From NCBI GenBank assembly GCA_001598975.1, contig BBXU01002222.1, positions 16,572-80,571 on the forward strand: DNA of 64,000 bases. Direction: 5' to 3'. Origin of the DNA: Parachlorella kessleri (lineage: Eukaryota > Chlorophyta > Trebouxiophyceae > Chlorellales > Chlorellaceae). A program made the position numbers and the translations under genes. The notes beneath the pieces are model-generated. The model had not been told where the DNA came from, did not search any database, and saw nothing but the letters and a program-made list of their open reading frames with translations. Below, piece by piece: positions 31,062 through 46,000 of the stretch; within the stretch, counting starts at the first letter, position 1; each line of letters opens with the position of its first letter.

Positions 31062-34000
31062 CTAATCCTGGGTTAAGTCTATCACATCTGCGTCGCCTCC
31101 AGCGCTGCCTCCTGCACGAGCCCCAGCCACAGTTTCCACACCCAGGCTCGGCCTCGGCCCCGCGTTCAGCCTGCCAGCACCAGCTTGGCAAGTGGCAGCA
31201 GCCGCGACAGCATTGCTCAGCCGTTGTGGTGCCGGGAGGGCTGCCCCAGCAGGATCACCACCTTGACTGGGGGCTGGCGCCTGCTGGGGCCCCACCAAGG
31301 CAGGAGGCTGAAATGAGGAGCCGGCAGAAGCGTCCCCACTGCCGCTGCTGCCCTGCGCCTGCTGTGCGGGCTGCTGCTGCGAGCTTCTCAGGGAAGCACT
31401 GTCGGCTGCTGCAGATCCGGCTCTGGCGTGCCCTCGTGCTGCACGCAGCTTCTGCTTCAAGTGCGGCAAGAGCTCCTTGTTGTTGCGGCCGGAGCCTTGT
31501 GATCCTGCTAGCTGTCCAAATCGCGAAGCTGTAGGCTTGGGCATCCCACCGCCAAGGCCTCTCTGCTGCCCATCTTCAGCCTCCTGTTCTGGCAACACCT
31601 CCTGAGGCTGTGAGTCAAGTCGCTGCCGCTTGGCACTGCCGGTTGGCACAGTGGCACTGTCCTGCAAACCAGCAGCACACAAGGAGCCATGGTGAGAACC
31701 AGGGTACCAAGGTTCAAACATGACAGCCCCATGGCTGGCTGGCGCAAACGCGTCTGCTGAGTCCTAGTCCTTCATGACCAATATGTGATCACGCACGCAT
31801 GTTGAATTACCAGGCAACCTAAAGGAAAGCGCCGGACGGGGGTGGTAAGTAGGGCCTCTTACCAAAGCACCATTGGTCCGCGGTGTGCCCTCCCGCGGCT
31901 CAGCTTTAGGCATCTGCTGTGCGGGCTCTTGTCGGTGGGGTGCAGCTGGCAGCAAGTTTGGCTGCACAGATCCCATGACCCCCAATACCGATGGCAGCTG
32001 CAGATGTGCCTCCGCCGCCACCACCCTTTGGCCGTGAGACAACTGCTCTGACCCTGCACGCTGCTGCTGCTGCTGCTGCTGCTGTTTCGTCCGCAGCAGC
32101 CCCGGTTGCTGCCCACCTGCCTCAGCCCCTCCTGCGCCTGCAAGATGTTGTTGTGGCTGTAGAAGATGTTGTGGCCCTGGTGGTTGCTGCTGCTGTTGCT
32201 GCATCCCCGTCCCCATGATCCGGTGCCCACCTGCAACCCCACCAGGGCCTGCACGCCCCGGCTGGGGCTGTGCCAGTTGCTCATGCGCCGGCTGCTGCTG
32301 CTGCTGGTCCCATGGCTGAAGGCGCAGAGCCTTGTTATCCCGCAGCTTCTCCTGCCATCAGGGCGGCCGTGGCAAGGGGTACATGTAAGGTGCAGGGTCA
32401 CACCAAGTTTTGCACCATGGCAACTTCAGAGCAGAGACTGGCTACTCTGGACCGCATTACTATGTATGTACGTCAACAAGGACAGTTTCCAGCCCAAGCT
32501 CAGCACTGTTGAGAAAATTTGAGCTCCCCAGTGCCTCCTGTTTACTCAAAAACCCTGAGCAATTCCTGCCCTAATAGGCAGCCCCAACTCCCCTGTTCAT
32601 GCTGCCTGCCACCAACAACAGACACCATGACATCCTCTGCCGGCCAGCAGATATTTCGCAGCAAGTTGTGCGACCCAGGGGCACCCACCCGGCTCTGTCC
32701 ATCATTCTCCTCTAACAAATGAGCTGCGTAGGCCTGCATCTGCAAGTGCTGCTGCAGCATGGCATTGGAGGGCTGCTTGCCAGTGGCCTTCATGTTGTTA
32801 ATGACTTCCTCCCACTGCTTCAGCCTGGACTGCACCAAGTCGAGGTTTCTGCCATAGTCGCGGTTGAAGGTCGCCCACTTGTCTGCCTGCACAGCCGGTG
32901 TGCAGCATGAGACAGGCTCGCATGCCCCCTTCATCCTGGCAAGGACACCTGATCTCTGTCACCTGCAGCCAGTATCCATGCATACACGGGCCATGCAGCA
33001 GAAGAAACCCCAAACAAGCAAACTGTCATGCACATTATGCGTCTTCCATTCCCCCTGGTTTGCCGCACCACAACAAGCACCGCACTTGCAACGGGCTGCT
33101 CAGCCTGCATTGCCATCAACCCCACCTGGCCGCTGGCAGTTGCATGATTACGCCCGCCCCCAGGTGGTTGACTGGGCCCAACCACGACTCCTGCCGCAGC
33201 CTGCATTGTGGATGCCACAAGAGGCGCTTGCTGCTGTTGCTGCTGCTGGGGGGCCGCAGGATGCGCCACAGCAGCTGCTGCAGGTGCCTGGACTGTGCCG
33301 CCCTCCACGCCCCGCTGCTGGGGCTGACTAATGGGCTGTGCCTGCTGTGCCCGCTGCTGCCCCATAGCCGTCCGCTGCTGGACATGCCGCTGGTGCTGCT
33401 GTGCATGCTGCAGGGCCATGCCCATTTGCTGGTGTGCTAGCTGTTGAGCCACAGCCACCTGCTGCTGCTGCTGCTGCTGCGAAAGATGCTGTGTGTATCT
33501 TGCAAGCTCCACTGCTGGTATCGGCTCATTTATGTATGCTAGGAACTCCTTCTGGTACTGATAGACCAGCGTGTGCTGTACTGGTTTGGTTTGTAAAAGA
33601 TGCTGCAGAGGGGGGAGGAGGGGCGTCAGACCGCAATGTGAGTGACTAAGAAAACATGGCCGCAAGTGGTGGGGAGAAATCGCCTGGGACGGGGCAAAAT
33701 GGCACCTGCGGCGTCTGATAACAAGCTGTAGGTACAAGCAAACGCCATCACAGTAGGAAACGCTCATATCCCATCCTGAGCATGGTGCTCAAGCTGTAAC
33801 CACTCAGTGCCCCTTGCACCCAGACAGTAGTACAAGTAGACCTGCTCATGCAAATACTTAGTACAGTGTGGTTACCCCATGGCGCAAGGCATAACACCAA
33901 GTCAAGGACCAGAAAAGCCTGCCACAACCTAAACGAGCAGGGGCGCGCCACAACTCACAGCAAGCATGGGCTGCAGTGCGCCGGGGTCGCGCTGAGCGAC

Positions 34001-37000
34001 TATGCGCATGACGCCAAAGCGAGGGTCGGTCCGCAGGAAGCTAAGGGGCCCTCCACCGCTGCCAGACGGCTGCAGGGAGACAGCGAGGAAGCTATCAGGG
34101 TCAAGGTTAAGCTGACATAGGGGAGGTGGCTTGGTGGCGCACCCTAAACCGCCGAGGAAGAGGGCTTGCAGCTGATAACCTGCCATATGTGGATAGCCTG
34201 GGAGCAAGCCAAACATCGACCTTGACTCTGGACCCACCACGCACGGGCGGGAGAAGGCAGCCGAAAGCCTGCACGTCTCGAGACGCCACCAAGCCCACCG
34301 ATGAAGGGGAGAACCACTGCTTCAAAGCCCTCTGCACTAGACACTCACTTGAAGGCCAGCAGTGGGGGGTAATGCGGGCGGGGCTAAAGGTTGTGACGCC
34401 CCAGCAACCCGATGCTCCTCTCGCTGCTGCAGAATGACACCGGGAGCTTGCTGCGCCTGCTGAGGCCCCTGCTGAGGCGCGGGCCGTGTTGGCTGGCCCT
34501 GCTGCGCCTGCTGCCCACTCCCCGCTTTTTGGAATGACTGCCAGTAGTCCCGCAGCAGCTTCTGCACTGCCTCGGCGGCCAGCCCTGTCTCCTGGGCAGA
34601 GCGCTGCCACAGGATGCCCTCGGTGCCGCACCCTGTGCCAGCCACAAGCCCAGCAGTGTAGCTCTCGAACGTGCCCCCATGTGCCATGTGCGTTTGCATT
34701 GGGACGCTGTGGTGCTTCAGGAAGTTGTAGACTTGCACGTTCATGCCGCCGGCGATGCCGGGCCGCCGGGCATTTGCCGGCTGTTCTTGCTGCTCCTGGG
34801 CAGCTTTATGCTGGTGCACAGACCGCTGCTGCTGTTGCTGCTGCTGGATGGAGCTGTGCAGGGCCGCTTGTACCACCCTCCCTGCCAGCGCTGCCGCGCC
34901 ACCTGCAAGGTACCTCACGCCCGCCGGTGCCCCAGCTGCAGCGCCCGCCACCCAGCCGCCCACGGCGGCATCCACCACCCCGCCCCCGCCGCCGCGGAAA
35001 TGCCGCACGGTAGCCATGGCTGCCGCTGCTGCATCTGCTGAAGCCGCAGCAGCATTACTGGCCGCCGCAAGTAGACGTGTTTGGTTATGTGCACCATCCT
35101 GGCCTTCAAGCCCCTGAGCCAGCTCAGCTGCCTGCTGTGCCTGCTGTGCTTGCATGGCTGCCTCCAGATCCAGATCCCCATATATCTGCACCAGCGCAAA
35201 GAGTGGTATTCAGACAGCACTGCTAGCAACAAAGTGATGTCGGCATGTCGGTTCCAACACTGGTAGCCGGGAAAACCGCAGAGCTGAGCAGGTGTGCTGT
35301 ACTGTTCACCTACGTGTGCACTGCCACCCGACCTACCACGTCCGCGCCAGGAGCTAGCATGCACGCTTCTTACTGCCGCGCACCCGGCACCCAGCAGGGT
35401 GAGGTGCAGCGAGTGACTGCACCCCATGTGGCCTAAGCATGCCATCCCTCACATGGCCCCACCTTGCTCAGCCGCTTGCTTTGGCTTCGGGTGACAGTGC
35501 CGCCAGCCCCTGCCCGCTGCTGGCTGGTCTGCTCCAGCACAAACTGAGCCACCGCCTCCTTCTTCTCCTCAGCAGTTAGCCTTTGACTGGGGTCGTCAGC
35601 CAGGTTCTTGTCATGGTCCTGCCAGCATGGACATGGACATTTATCTCACTAGTAAGCACAGGACAAGCAGATGCTCACATCACACGCAGCCCAGCTGGCA
35701 CAGTGCTGGGCACAGTGCCACAGCCCTTCGCAGGACCTCAAGCGCTGCTGGCCTCTGTCAGATGTCAGTGTGCTGCTCCATCCATACCTCAACAACTGCT
35801 ATGTGAGGCCCTCCAGCCTCGGGCGTATCTGCCGCCAGCAGCGCTGCAAGCGCGGGGTCGAGTGCTGGGTTTGCACGCAGGGCCGCCATCTCCTGCAAGC
35901 ACTCAAACTCGGCAAGAAGCCCGCTAATCAGATATAGCCAGTTGACAGGGAGGCGACACTTACAAGACTGCTGTCGGTCCGAATGCGAGTCCTCTGGAAG
36001 CTCTAACCAGGGTGAAAACTGTTATGGGAGCAAGGCAGGTCATGCCATAATCAAAGAGGCACTGGCCAATATAAAAGCTGACTTGGGTGCAACGTATGCC
36101 CCTTCTGTAAGGTCACTCCCACGACCAAACCACAGTTTCCCTGACCTCTGCAGCCACCCAGACCGGCCCTGCGCCACCTAGAATGCTGGCTGGCAGCACA
36201 CACCTGCTCATCGAGGCTGTCAACCTTGAAGGAGTACACACTCAACTGATCCTCCTCAATCTTGTTCTTGGTGTACTGCAGGGCCATTTTGCTGTGCGTC
36301 ATATGCATATGTAACGCAACACCACACAGAACTTGACCACTTCTCTACAGCAACAGACAAAAAGCCGAGCGACCCTCGCCTCATGGCCAACAATAGGTGT
36401 CAAACTACTGCACCTGCCATACTGCAGGCGGTACTGAGCAGCGCTGAGGCAAGATGTGTCAGTGATGGGGAGATTTGGCCAGGCTCGTGGACACATCAAG
36501 AAAGGCTGCCGAGCTCCCACCTACCTTCACCGCCTGCTTGTCGACCACTCTGCGGAAAAGGGCAGCCTTGTTGATGTTGCGTAGGTAGATGTTGTATTGC
36601 ATGCTGCCATTGTAGCACAGGCGGTACACAAACGTGGGCTGGCTTTGCCCATACCGGAAGATACGGGCAATTGCCTGCAAGCACCATGCATGCACCACCC
36701 ATGTTGTTGCTGGACATGCAATTCCTCTGACGCCTGCTCCCATGTCTCAATCCTTTGCAGCAAACACTGAAGAAATAACTGGTATGTAAACGTGGCCAAG
36801 CAGTTGGTGCTCGTCAGTAGGACACTTACTACCCCACGTGCCTATGTTCCGTGCAAGCCTACAGAACCCGATCATCAATGTTTTATAGAGATAACGATTC
36901 TGATATGGACAGAACCAGCAGCACCACAGACCCGCGCCTAGCAGAAAGCACGAAAAGCTCGCGTCCTGACTCCAGGTGGCATCACGGAGCTAACAGTGTC

Positions 37001-40000
37001 AGACTGGCCACTGGTAATGCAGGTGGTAATCAAACAACTCGCACCTGGGCATTGAAGACGGGGTTCCAAGGCTCGTCCAGGACGGCGATGCGGCGGCAGG
37101 ACACCAGGTTGATCCCATGGGAGCCGGCCTTGGACATGATGAACACCTACACAATAGATCAAGAACTGGAAGGGGACCTCACGCAGGCCTGCCTACAGTT
37201 ACCCTTCAGCTGTCTGCTGCACTTGCTGTCCTTCGACTATCACTCCAGAGCGTGCCAGCCGCTGCCGCCGCCTTTCTTTGCTTATTGGCGAGCACGGTGG
37301 CAAATTGCGGTCAACCGTACCTCCGCCTTCGGAGATGTTTGTGCGTCTTGAATGTGGGGATAACAAACAAAAAGAACAGAGAAAAAAAGGTGGCAGAGGT
37401 GGCAAGGCACGCAGCGGCACACCTGGAGCTTGCCCTTGCGCGACAGCTGCTTCACCATGGACTGCCGCTCCTTAGCGGTGCTCTGTCCAGTCAGCTTGCA
37501 CCAGGCAACCGGTTGGCCGCGCTGCCGGCCCAGCTCTGCCAGCATCACCTCCACCGCATCCAGAGTCAGCAGCCTGCATACAGCAATACCCCAGCAGCAA
37601 TGCATATTTGAGACCCCAACACATTTACAGACATAATAATGGGAAATTCGCTATTATACCTAGCCTGGAAGATGACGACAGCGGGCTGGACACTGCTAAT
37701 GCCTCTATCATCAAAAACAGATAACACATGGAGCACTGGGCAGTTCGTTTCTTGCATGCCATGCAGCCATGCACCTCCCGCCTTCCTATTAGCTGATTGC
37801 AGGTGTCCACTACCCCATGAACGCCTTCAGTACCACCAGGTGCAGCCCTTGGTGCAGCAGACCTGGGGATCTAACTGCTACCGTCCGGCCAGGATGAGAG
37901 CTCAACAGGAACCGCACCGAAGTACTATCAGGCCTCCAAGCATGGACAAGGGCAGGTGCGGCTGGACCCAGCAGTCCGCTGGTGTCATTCCCCCTCCTAT
38001 AAAGCAAGCCCAGGTCCCCATGCACAAGCACTATGCAGCCCCGCACCCACCTCTCAGCCACGACAATGAGCTGCTCCCCATGGTCCAGGCAGTACTGCAC
38101 CAGCTGGCGCAGAGCCCACATCTTGCTGGTTCCCTGGGTGCCAAAGTCCTCGCCCCTGGCCTCAGCAGCCTGCGGGCAAACTCGACGGTCAACGCCAGGC
38201 CTAAGTCATGCATTTTTGGACGGACCGCTGCAGCCAACGGACATGCAGATGTCCAACAGAGCAAGCAGCGAGCAGGCGAGAATGGGAGGCAAGTGCGCAT
38301 GCAGGCAGGCAAGGTCACTCCTCCTCTGGCAGCCCATGAGGGAAGTCTGCTTGTGAGTACAGCAACAAACAGCAGCTGCTCTAAGGTAGGTTTGCTGCAT
38401 GGATGTCACGTGCAACACTGCCAGCCGACAGGCTTGGCACATGCAAGCCTGAATTAGATGCTGCCCCGTATCCATCTCCCGTCATGATCCATCACCACGC
38501 ACAGCAACTGTTCGCAGGACCTAAATCCATTCCAATCAGACATCGCTTCTGACATATATGCATGGTGGGCAGTTACCTCTATGATGTCCAGCAGCTTGCG
38601 GGCCAGCTCAGCGGGCAGCGCGGCCTTGAGAGCCTCCTTGGTGGCTGCAGCCTCGTCATTGGCAGCAGCATCCTCCTGGGCCTGCAGAAACAGGGGGTGG
38701 AGGCTTAGGTATCTCGCAAAATGTCCAGAACATGCAGCCATCACCATGCGGCAATTGCAGCATGGACACCAGACCAAGACATAGCCGGGGATGACCCTTC
38801 ACATGTGCTCCTAGGAATGCATGTGAGGCTGACTGAAGCTTACTTCCGCAAGCCAGCCGGCAGCAGTTGCATTTTGCCTAATGTAAACTACTATGCCTAA
38901 TGTAAAAATACAGTATTGGACCGAACCACAGCGACACGAGCAACCAACCCACCTCCTTCTCCACCACCTCGTTCAGCTCCTGCTCCTGGCTGGCCAGCCG
39001 GAGCTGCTGCTGGCTAGCGTCCCCTGCGGCCTGCCCTGCCTCCCCTGCAGCCGGCCCCGTCACTTGTGCTGCCGCCGCCGCCAGTGCTGGCGCTGCAGCC
39101 TCTGCGTCCTCACCAGCAGCAGGAGCTACGGCAGGAGTCGCGCAGAGCAGCTGCAGCCAGACCTTGAAGGATGAGGGGCGGTCGCAGAGCTCATTCAGGC
39201 GCTCGCGGTCGCGGAAGAGCTTCTTGCCGGACGCCTCCACGCCCTACGGGCCATGGGACATAGGCTTCAGGCTTAGGGTTTACATAGTTGATGTGCCAGC
39301 AGCAGCACTGCACCATCCAACTTGACCGCCAGGTTTGGCTGCCACTGAGCAGACTGTGAAGCGCGGTGCAAAGCAGTTCCACCAAGTTACAACAAGAGCA
39401 GCAGACTCCAAGCCCTGCACACAGTTTGGTTGGTTTCAGATCTACAGTTACTGTGGCTACTTTGGTCAGGTCACTAGTCTCTTGTAGGGGATCAGCGCTG
39501 CATTACCTCCAGGTAGGCTTGATACACAGCATCTTGTACAGGGCTGAGGTGCAGCTTGATGATGTGCTCCTGCTTCGGAGGCAGGTCGCAGCGCAGCAGC
39601 TCCTCTCCCTTCCGGTGCACAATCCTGCAGAGAATGCAGCTGCCTTGGCTGCGATGCTGCTCTTTGTAATTGATCCGAGCCCTAGCTGCAGGTTTAATGC
39701 TTTCCCCCCATCATCTACACACAAGTTCAGGGCAAGGAATGCATGGTATGGATCTTTATATTCCTTCGCCGGCTCACAGGCTTCAGTAATTCAGGTACAC
39801 CTTCCTTGCGTAACTCTATGACTCATACCCTTGGACAATTCTGACAACCACTCTCAACTCTCGACTGGCATGCACTCACTTGTCAGTAAGGTCATGCAGG
39901 ACGCTCAGCTTTTTGCACATCTTGCGCACGGCATGCCGGGTTGCCCAGGGCAGCTGGCCTGCAGGGCCAGATAGTCGTTCAGCGACCTTTCTACAGCAGA

Positions 40001-43000
40001 GGATACCGTAGGCGTGCCATGCTGCAACACCACCTAAGGCTGGGACTTGCATAGGTACACATAGTCTCTCCTAGGGGCATCAAGTACAGTGACGCACCGT
40101 AAACCACAGGAAGCCTGCAAGAAGCCTGCCTGTAAAACAAAGTCTGCCAAGCAATACCTGAGGGCTGCAGGGCAGCTTCATGGGAAGATGTCGGTATGCA
40201 CCGAGAAGGGTCAGGCATCAACCAAAAGCAGCAGCAAAACAGTATGATGGAGCATTTGCGAGGTGCTCACCTTCAATGATGGGAACGACAAACTGCTCCT
40301 CGAAGGTCTTGGCATCACCCAGCACCTCCTCATTGCACCAGGACACCATGGCGTGCTGCATAGCACAAGATACACTAAGAATAAAATAAATAAATATCCA
40401 ATTACACAACAGGGGTATCCACACAGCAACTGCTCGGAGGAATGGAGATGCTCATGTGACCTGTACGATCTCGGTCAAGGCATCCTTGAGGGACAGGCCA
40501 TGATCAGGAGAACTGCCATGTACGTACTGCATTGATATATACACTGTACTGCATAGAATATGCGGATGCGGCGCTGCTCTGTGACATCACCACCACAAGG
40601 CTCACAGCTTACAGCAAGCCTGTGTCAATGCACAGACATACGCTGCAGGATACACAAGAAGCCTATGTTCAAGTTCTCGTGGCAGCACATACCATTTCTC
40701 GCAAATTGTTCTGCAGCGGGTAACCTGTCAATGCCAGGCGACGCTTCGTTTTAACCCTGCCCAGGGCCTGCCGCAGCTTGGACTGCAGGCCGCAGCAGAA
40801 AGAGAGAGGGAATGTTATGCTTGATGTGTTCCGGTTGACGAATGTGGCAGGGCTTCTTGAAAGCAGCATCCCTGGCCATGCCACCTCTGCTCCAATCTTC
40901 CCTTCCGCTTGGGACAGCATTCAAGCCCCTGCCACACAGTACACAGTCCAGCCACTGCCACTGGGAAAGGCCCACTGGGCACCTGGCAGCGCAAGATTTA
41001 CCATGTCTTACCGCGGCTGCATGAACTCGCGCAATTTGCATGTCATCCCAGGGCATCAGAAGTCTGAGCAAGCGCGAGCGGGAGTGTTCAACCGTGCCAC
41101 ACCAGAAGGGAGCACCTTAAAGGGGTACACAAGCCACTCACTTTGGGGTTCTTGATGACATGGGCCTCATCAATCACAACCACCGCAGGCCCCTCCGCCA
41201 GCATCTCCGCTGTGGTTAGCTGCTGCGTCCCTGGCCCGCCCCCAGATTCGCCCCTCATGCCAGGCTGCTCTGCCGCCAAGGCTGCGCCAGCAGGCTGCTG
41301 GGTGGAATCTACAGGAGTGGCAGCTGCTGTTGCAGAAATAGATTTCCCGGCAGCTTCTCCTGCACCGCTGGAAGGTCTGCCTGCCCCTCCTGGGTCTTCT
41401 GCGCCCACACCAGCCTCAGCTGGTAGCTTGCGTTTGCGCCCAAGTGCCATCCTGAACTCTTCATGGGTCATGATCAGCGTGCCATGATAGGCCTTGTGCC
41501 ACTTGTGCACGGAGCTGGCGTAACCATCGTAGAGGTACACCTGCGGATCACCACACTCCCCAAGGAGCACCTCAAGGAGAGGTTATTCAGAGTGCACCTT
41601 ATCGTGGGGCCGCGGTGCAAACAGGACGGCCTTAGACACATGAACAGCCCCTCTACCGCCTCCATCCCTCCTCAGTATGCAAACTGGGACGTTGTCATGC
41701 AGCACCGTCACCAGACCCTCGTCACACTCTCCGTCAGGGGTCACATTGCCGGCTGAAGATGGGAGGGATCCCTACCCTGCGCATGGTGAGCCCTGGGTAG
41801 CCCTCCTCTTGGCTTGCCAGGGGCATGGGCAGCCATTTCTCAAACTCCTGCTTCCAGTTCATCTTGACGATCTTCGGCACGATGACCAGGGACCGCGAGC
41901 CAGGGTGAAGCGCATGGAAGCAGTGGAGGAAGGCAATGGTCTGCAGCGACTGCAGCAGCAGGAGGCAAAGCAGGTACTAAGAACAAATGAAAAGCAGGGT
42001 TTAAAAATGTTAAGGTTGCAGGGCTGGAGGAGCCCCACCATCAGATTCCGATAGCAGGTGCAGCAGTCTACATGCGCAAGCTCCAGATAGCCCATAAACT
42101 CTTGCAGACATCAGTTCATTTTCCATGCTGGCATAACCCAGCCGTCAAGCCATCGTGCATGGCAACAGCAAAACCATCTGTCCGTCCAGGAAATACTCGT
42201 GTATGCAACAACGGTTGTGCAAGAAACACCCAACATAAGTACATACGCCCAGGCCTCGCCGTCCAGCAACAAACACCCACCAAACGGTCGCACTTGCAGC
42301 CCACCTTGCCAAGGCCCATGTGGTGTGCCAGGATGCAGCCACCCGCCAGGTCAGCGTCCTCTGCAAAGTCCATCACCAGGCTGTCCCACACCCACCGCAC
42401 GCCCTCCCACTGGTGGGCCTTGAGGGCCTGCGGCATACGCCCCAAGCAGTAGGGAGGCAGGCCGAGAGTTGCCTCCAAGGCGACCCTCGTCGCATGGTGG
42501 CACACTTGCGAGAACCGCTGGCTGACAGCAAGAGCTGATGTTACATGTGTGCTGCCTTGCTTGCGACTCTTTGACCGCTGACGCACGCGCACAAACACAC
42601 ATCCCTCTGCTGGCCACCATCCAGCCTGGAAGCAGTGCATGGGTGCGTGTGAGTGCCTTGGCACGGCCAGATGCCAGCATCACCTGCGCCATCCTGCCAG
42701 GGATCAGCACCATGCCCTTCCTGCCAGCCTCCTCCCCCTCCCACAGGGGTTTGGATCCCTCCTCAGACATATCCCGAGGCACAATGGCGACAGGGCTCTG
42801 CAGCAAGCAGGGACGCAAAGTCTCATTCATTCTTGGAGGTAGCATGACCTCAGATCACATGCTCTTTCTGCTGCATTTCAACATGGGGAATGTCACTACA
42901 ACGGAAAAAGATAAGGCAAATAATCACAGAGGGGCAGGGATAGGCGGGTCTGTTGCAGGCAGAGGGGATGCAGCGCCGCACACAAGGTAGAAGCACAGCA

Positions 43001-46000
43001 AGCCCTATTCCACAAACACGGCTCCTTCACAGGAAGCAGTGCTAGGGCTAAGAGCTTTCCCACATTTCTCTGCTGCACACCCAAGGACCTCCACTGGAAA
43101 TGCCTGCTCTTCATCCTGCACAACTCCTGGCAAGCACGTGGCCACACAGGAAGCTTGCCGACAGGTTGCTTACCTTCACAGCAGAAGTTCTCTGTCGCTT
43201 CCTCTCCCGCTCAGCCAGGCGCTCCAGCATCTCCCGGATGTCTGCACTCTGCAGCAGCTCACAAGCGTACCAAAGTCAGCCAAATGCTGCAGCCCTGCCA
43301 TGGCGTTTGCCAAGTGCATGCGAACCGACCAGCTCAGGTTAGGGCCCCCAGCCAGACGCTGGCCAGAATGTGCCCATAACTTGGTGCACTTCAACGCAGG
43401 GATACTGATTATTTTACATTCGTCGCAGACCAGACACGCTTCTCATACACCTGAGCTGCCTCCCTTTCCCTCTTGCGGCTGTCTGCCTGCTTCACAAGCC
43501 GCCGCAGCGGCGCAGCTCGGATCGCTTTGCTACTCCGTGCCCTGGCACGTCCCTCCTTTGGAGCCGTCCAGATGAACGGCTGGTTGGGGGCTTCGTCTGC
43601 ACCCAACAGAGAGTAAGCAGGGGCCCTATGATGCAGTGTCTTGGTAGGTTGGTGAAGTTGCAGGGGAAGGCATCCTCGCCTGCTCGCTAACACACATGGA
43701 CACTGTGAAGCTGAACCACTGCATGCCCCACCTCTTGCCCTTTTCGGGACACACGAATGCCCCTTGCACCACTTCTTCCTCACCCTTTCACCTTTGACTA
43801 AGCCTTGCCACAAAACCTTCCCACGAACAGTCCAAAACACCCACACATAGTCCAGCCCAGGACAACAGCTTGCCTTCCTTGCTCTCCTCGGCAGGCTGTC
43901 CCATCTCCAGTGGGCCGCTCATTAGCCTGCTGAAGTCGCAGCAGGGGTTGCGTGCCAGGTAGCCCCGCATGAAATGGCGGCGCAGCACTCGCAGCACGGC
44001 CTGCTTTGCCTGCGGCGCCTCCTGCCGACCCGTGACTTGGGAGCGGTCCTGGGCGCGCTCTAGCTGCTTGCTCAGGCGCTGGAGGGCTGTCCACGCAAGA
44101 GTTTGGAGCAGCTCGGAGCGTTTGCCGGTGGCGCGCAGGCGCAGTGCAAGATACTCCTTACCTACAACGCCACACGATGAACGAGCACTCATCCCTTGGG
44201 GGACCACTCAGGCTGGACAATCTGGGCACAGGCAAATTCAACCAGGGCAGGATACAGCATACATGTGAAGTGTAGCTGGGTAGACGTGGCAATAGCCGTT
44301 AGAAGAGATATGTCCGGGGCCCTAATGTCATTAGCCAGCCTGCTACACAGTGATGGTTCACAGGCATTGCTTGGCGTGCCACCTCTGTCAGCAACATTCT
44401 CGGGGATACCTGACCAACCTATATGTCACACTGGCTGGGCCATTTGCGCAACAAACAGTCCTACTACATGCCAAACCTCAGTGACAGTCAAGCTCACTTG
44501 GGATGCGCAGGTCCCTCCAGCGCAGGTACTCCTGCTGGGCCGCCTCCTCTGCCGCCAGCTTTTCTGACTCGGGAGCTCCGCCCTCCCTCCTTTCGACGAG
44601 CTTCAGCATCGTCTCTGCAGCCCCCACAAAGAGAAACTTGGGGTGGATAAGATAAAGATCCCCTCAATGAAAGCCCACTTATGCGCCTGCAGATTGTTCC
44701 ATGCGTGCCTTTAGAGGCTATGAAACTGTGGGACAGAGAGACAAACCGATTCAAAATTGCAGAAGCAGGGACTTGAATTCCAAGGCATGAAGCGGGACCT
44801 GTCACACAGACCTTATTCCCAGACGGCTTACCGTCGTGTTGACGCCTCAAGCTGAAAGCTTCTCCCCACCCGCCGCTGGTGCTGTTCCACGCCTCACACT
44901 CCCGCACCAGGGGGTGGGCCCCGAGCTGCCCTTCAGTGTAGACCACCTCGGTCACTCCAGTGCTGCCTGCACAGCACTGGCCACCCACCCTCAGTGCATC
45001 CAAGAATTTAATAACGCTACACTAACAGAACCTCTACAACGGAACGCGCTACTAGGGGGGAGTCGCTTCCATAGCTCACACCCATAGCATAGCTGCACAC
45101 CTATAACCGCCTGACCTTCCCCACCTCGCAAGCATGCCACCAGTACCAAACAAATTTTGCCCACCTAGCTGCAGGAGCCACAGTTTGATTGGCCCACTAG
45201 TAGATCCAGGCATGATGCCGCTGCCGCCACCAGCCTCCTGCTCCTCAGCTGCCTCCTGGCTAAACAGATGCACCAGGCGAGCTATCCCTCCCAGCTTCCA
45301 CTCGTCATCTTCGTACATGTCAGAGAAGCGTGACTCTGCATGAGGTGCAACCGCCAAGAGATAGTGGATCACTGGCCTGCATGGCTTCTCAGGCTTGATG
45401 CTACAATTTGAACAACGCCAGTTTACAGTTGAACAATTAAGCAGCAACCGAGGGTGAAAGCACATCTGTGTGGCACCCAGAGCACCCTCTCACCCAGCGC
45501 TGAGTCTTCTACCCCACAACATCGCCAGCAAACCCACAGTCACAGGCAAGCACGTCCCACCTTACCCTTGTGCGGGCGACCCTTCGCCACCACGATAGCA
45601 GGCACATAGCGCGCCCAGCGCCGCTGCGGGTGGGCTGTGGCCTCCTGCTGCCCCTCCACCATCTCCTTCCCCAGCTGCAGGACATCCAGCTCATACAGCC
45701 GCCCTACTCTAAGCTCAGCGGCCCTGAGGTGCGGTGACGAATGCTGCCGCGCTGGGCCAGTCGGCAATGGCAAGGTGCGCGGGATGCGCAGCTGCTCAAG
45801 GGCGGTGGTGTGGGTGCACACCTGCAGGGACAAAGAGACAAATACTGACGCCGTCACTAATGGCCTTAGTCCTACCACTTCCCCACTGAGGGGTGGGCAT
45901 GAAATTCATAAGATCAGGGCGACACTTGAGCAAGCATGCCCGGCAATGCAGCCTTTCCAAGGATACGGGGTGAGAGTGCATGAAAGGCAGGTGCATGGAG

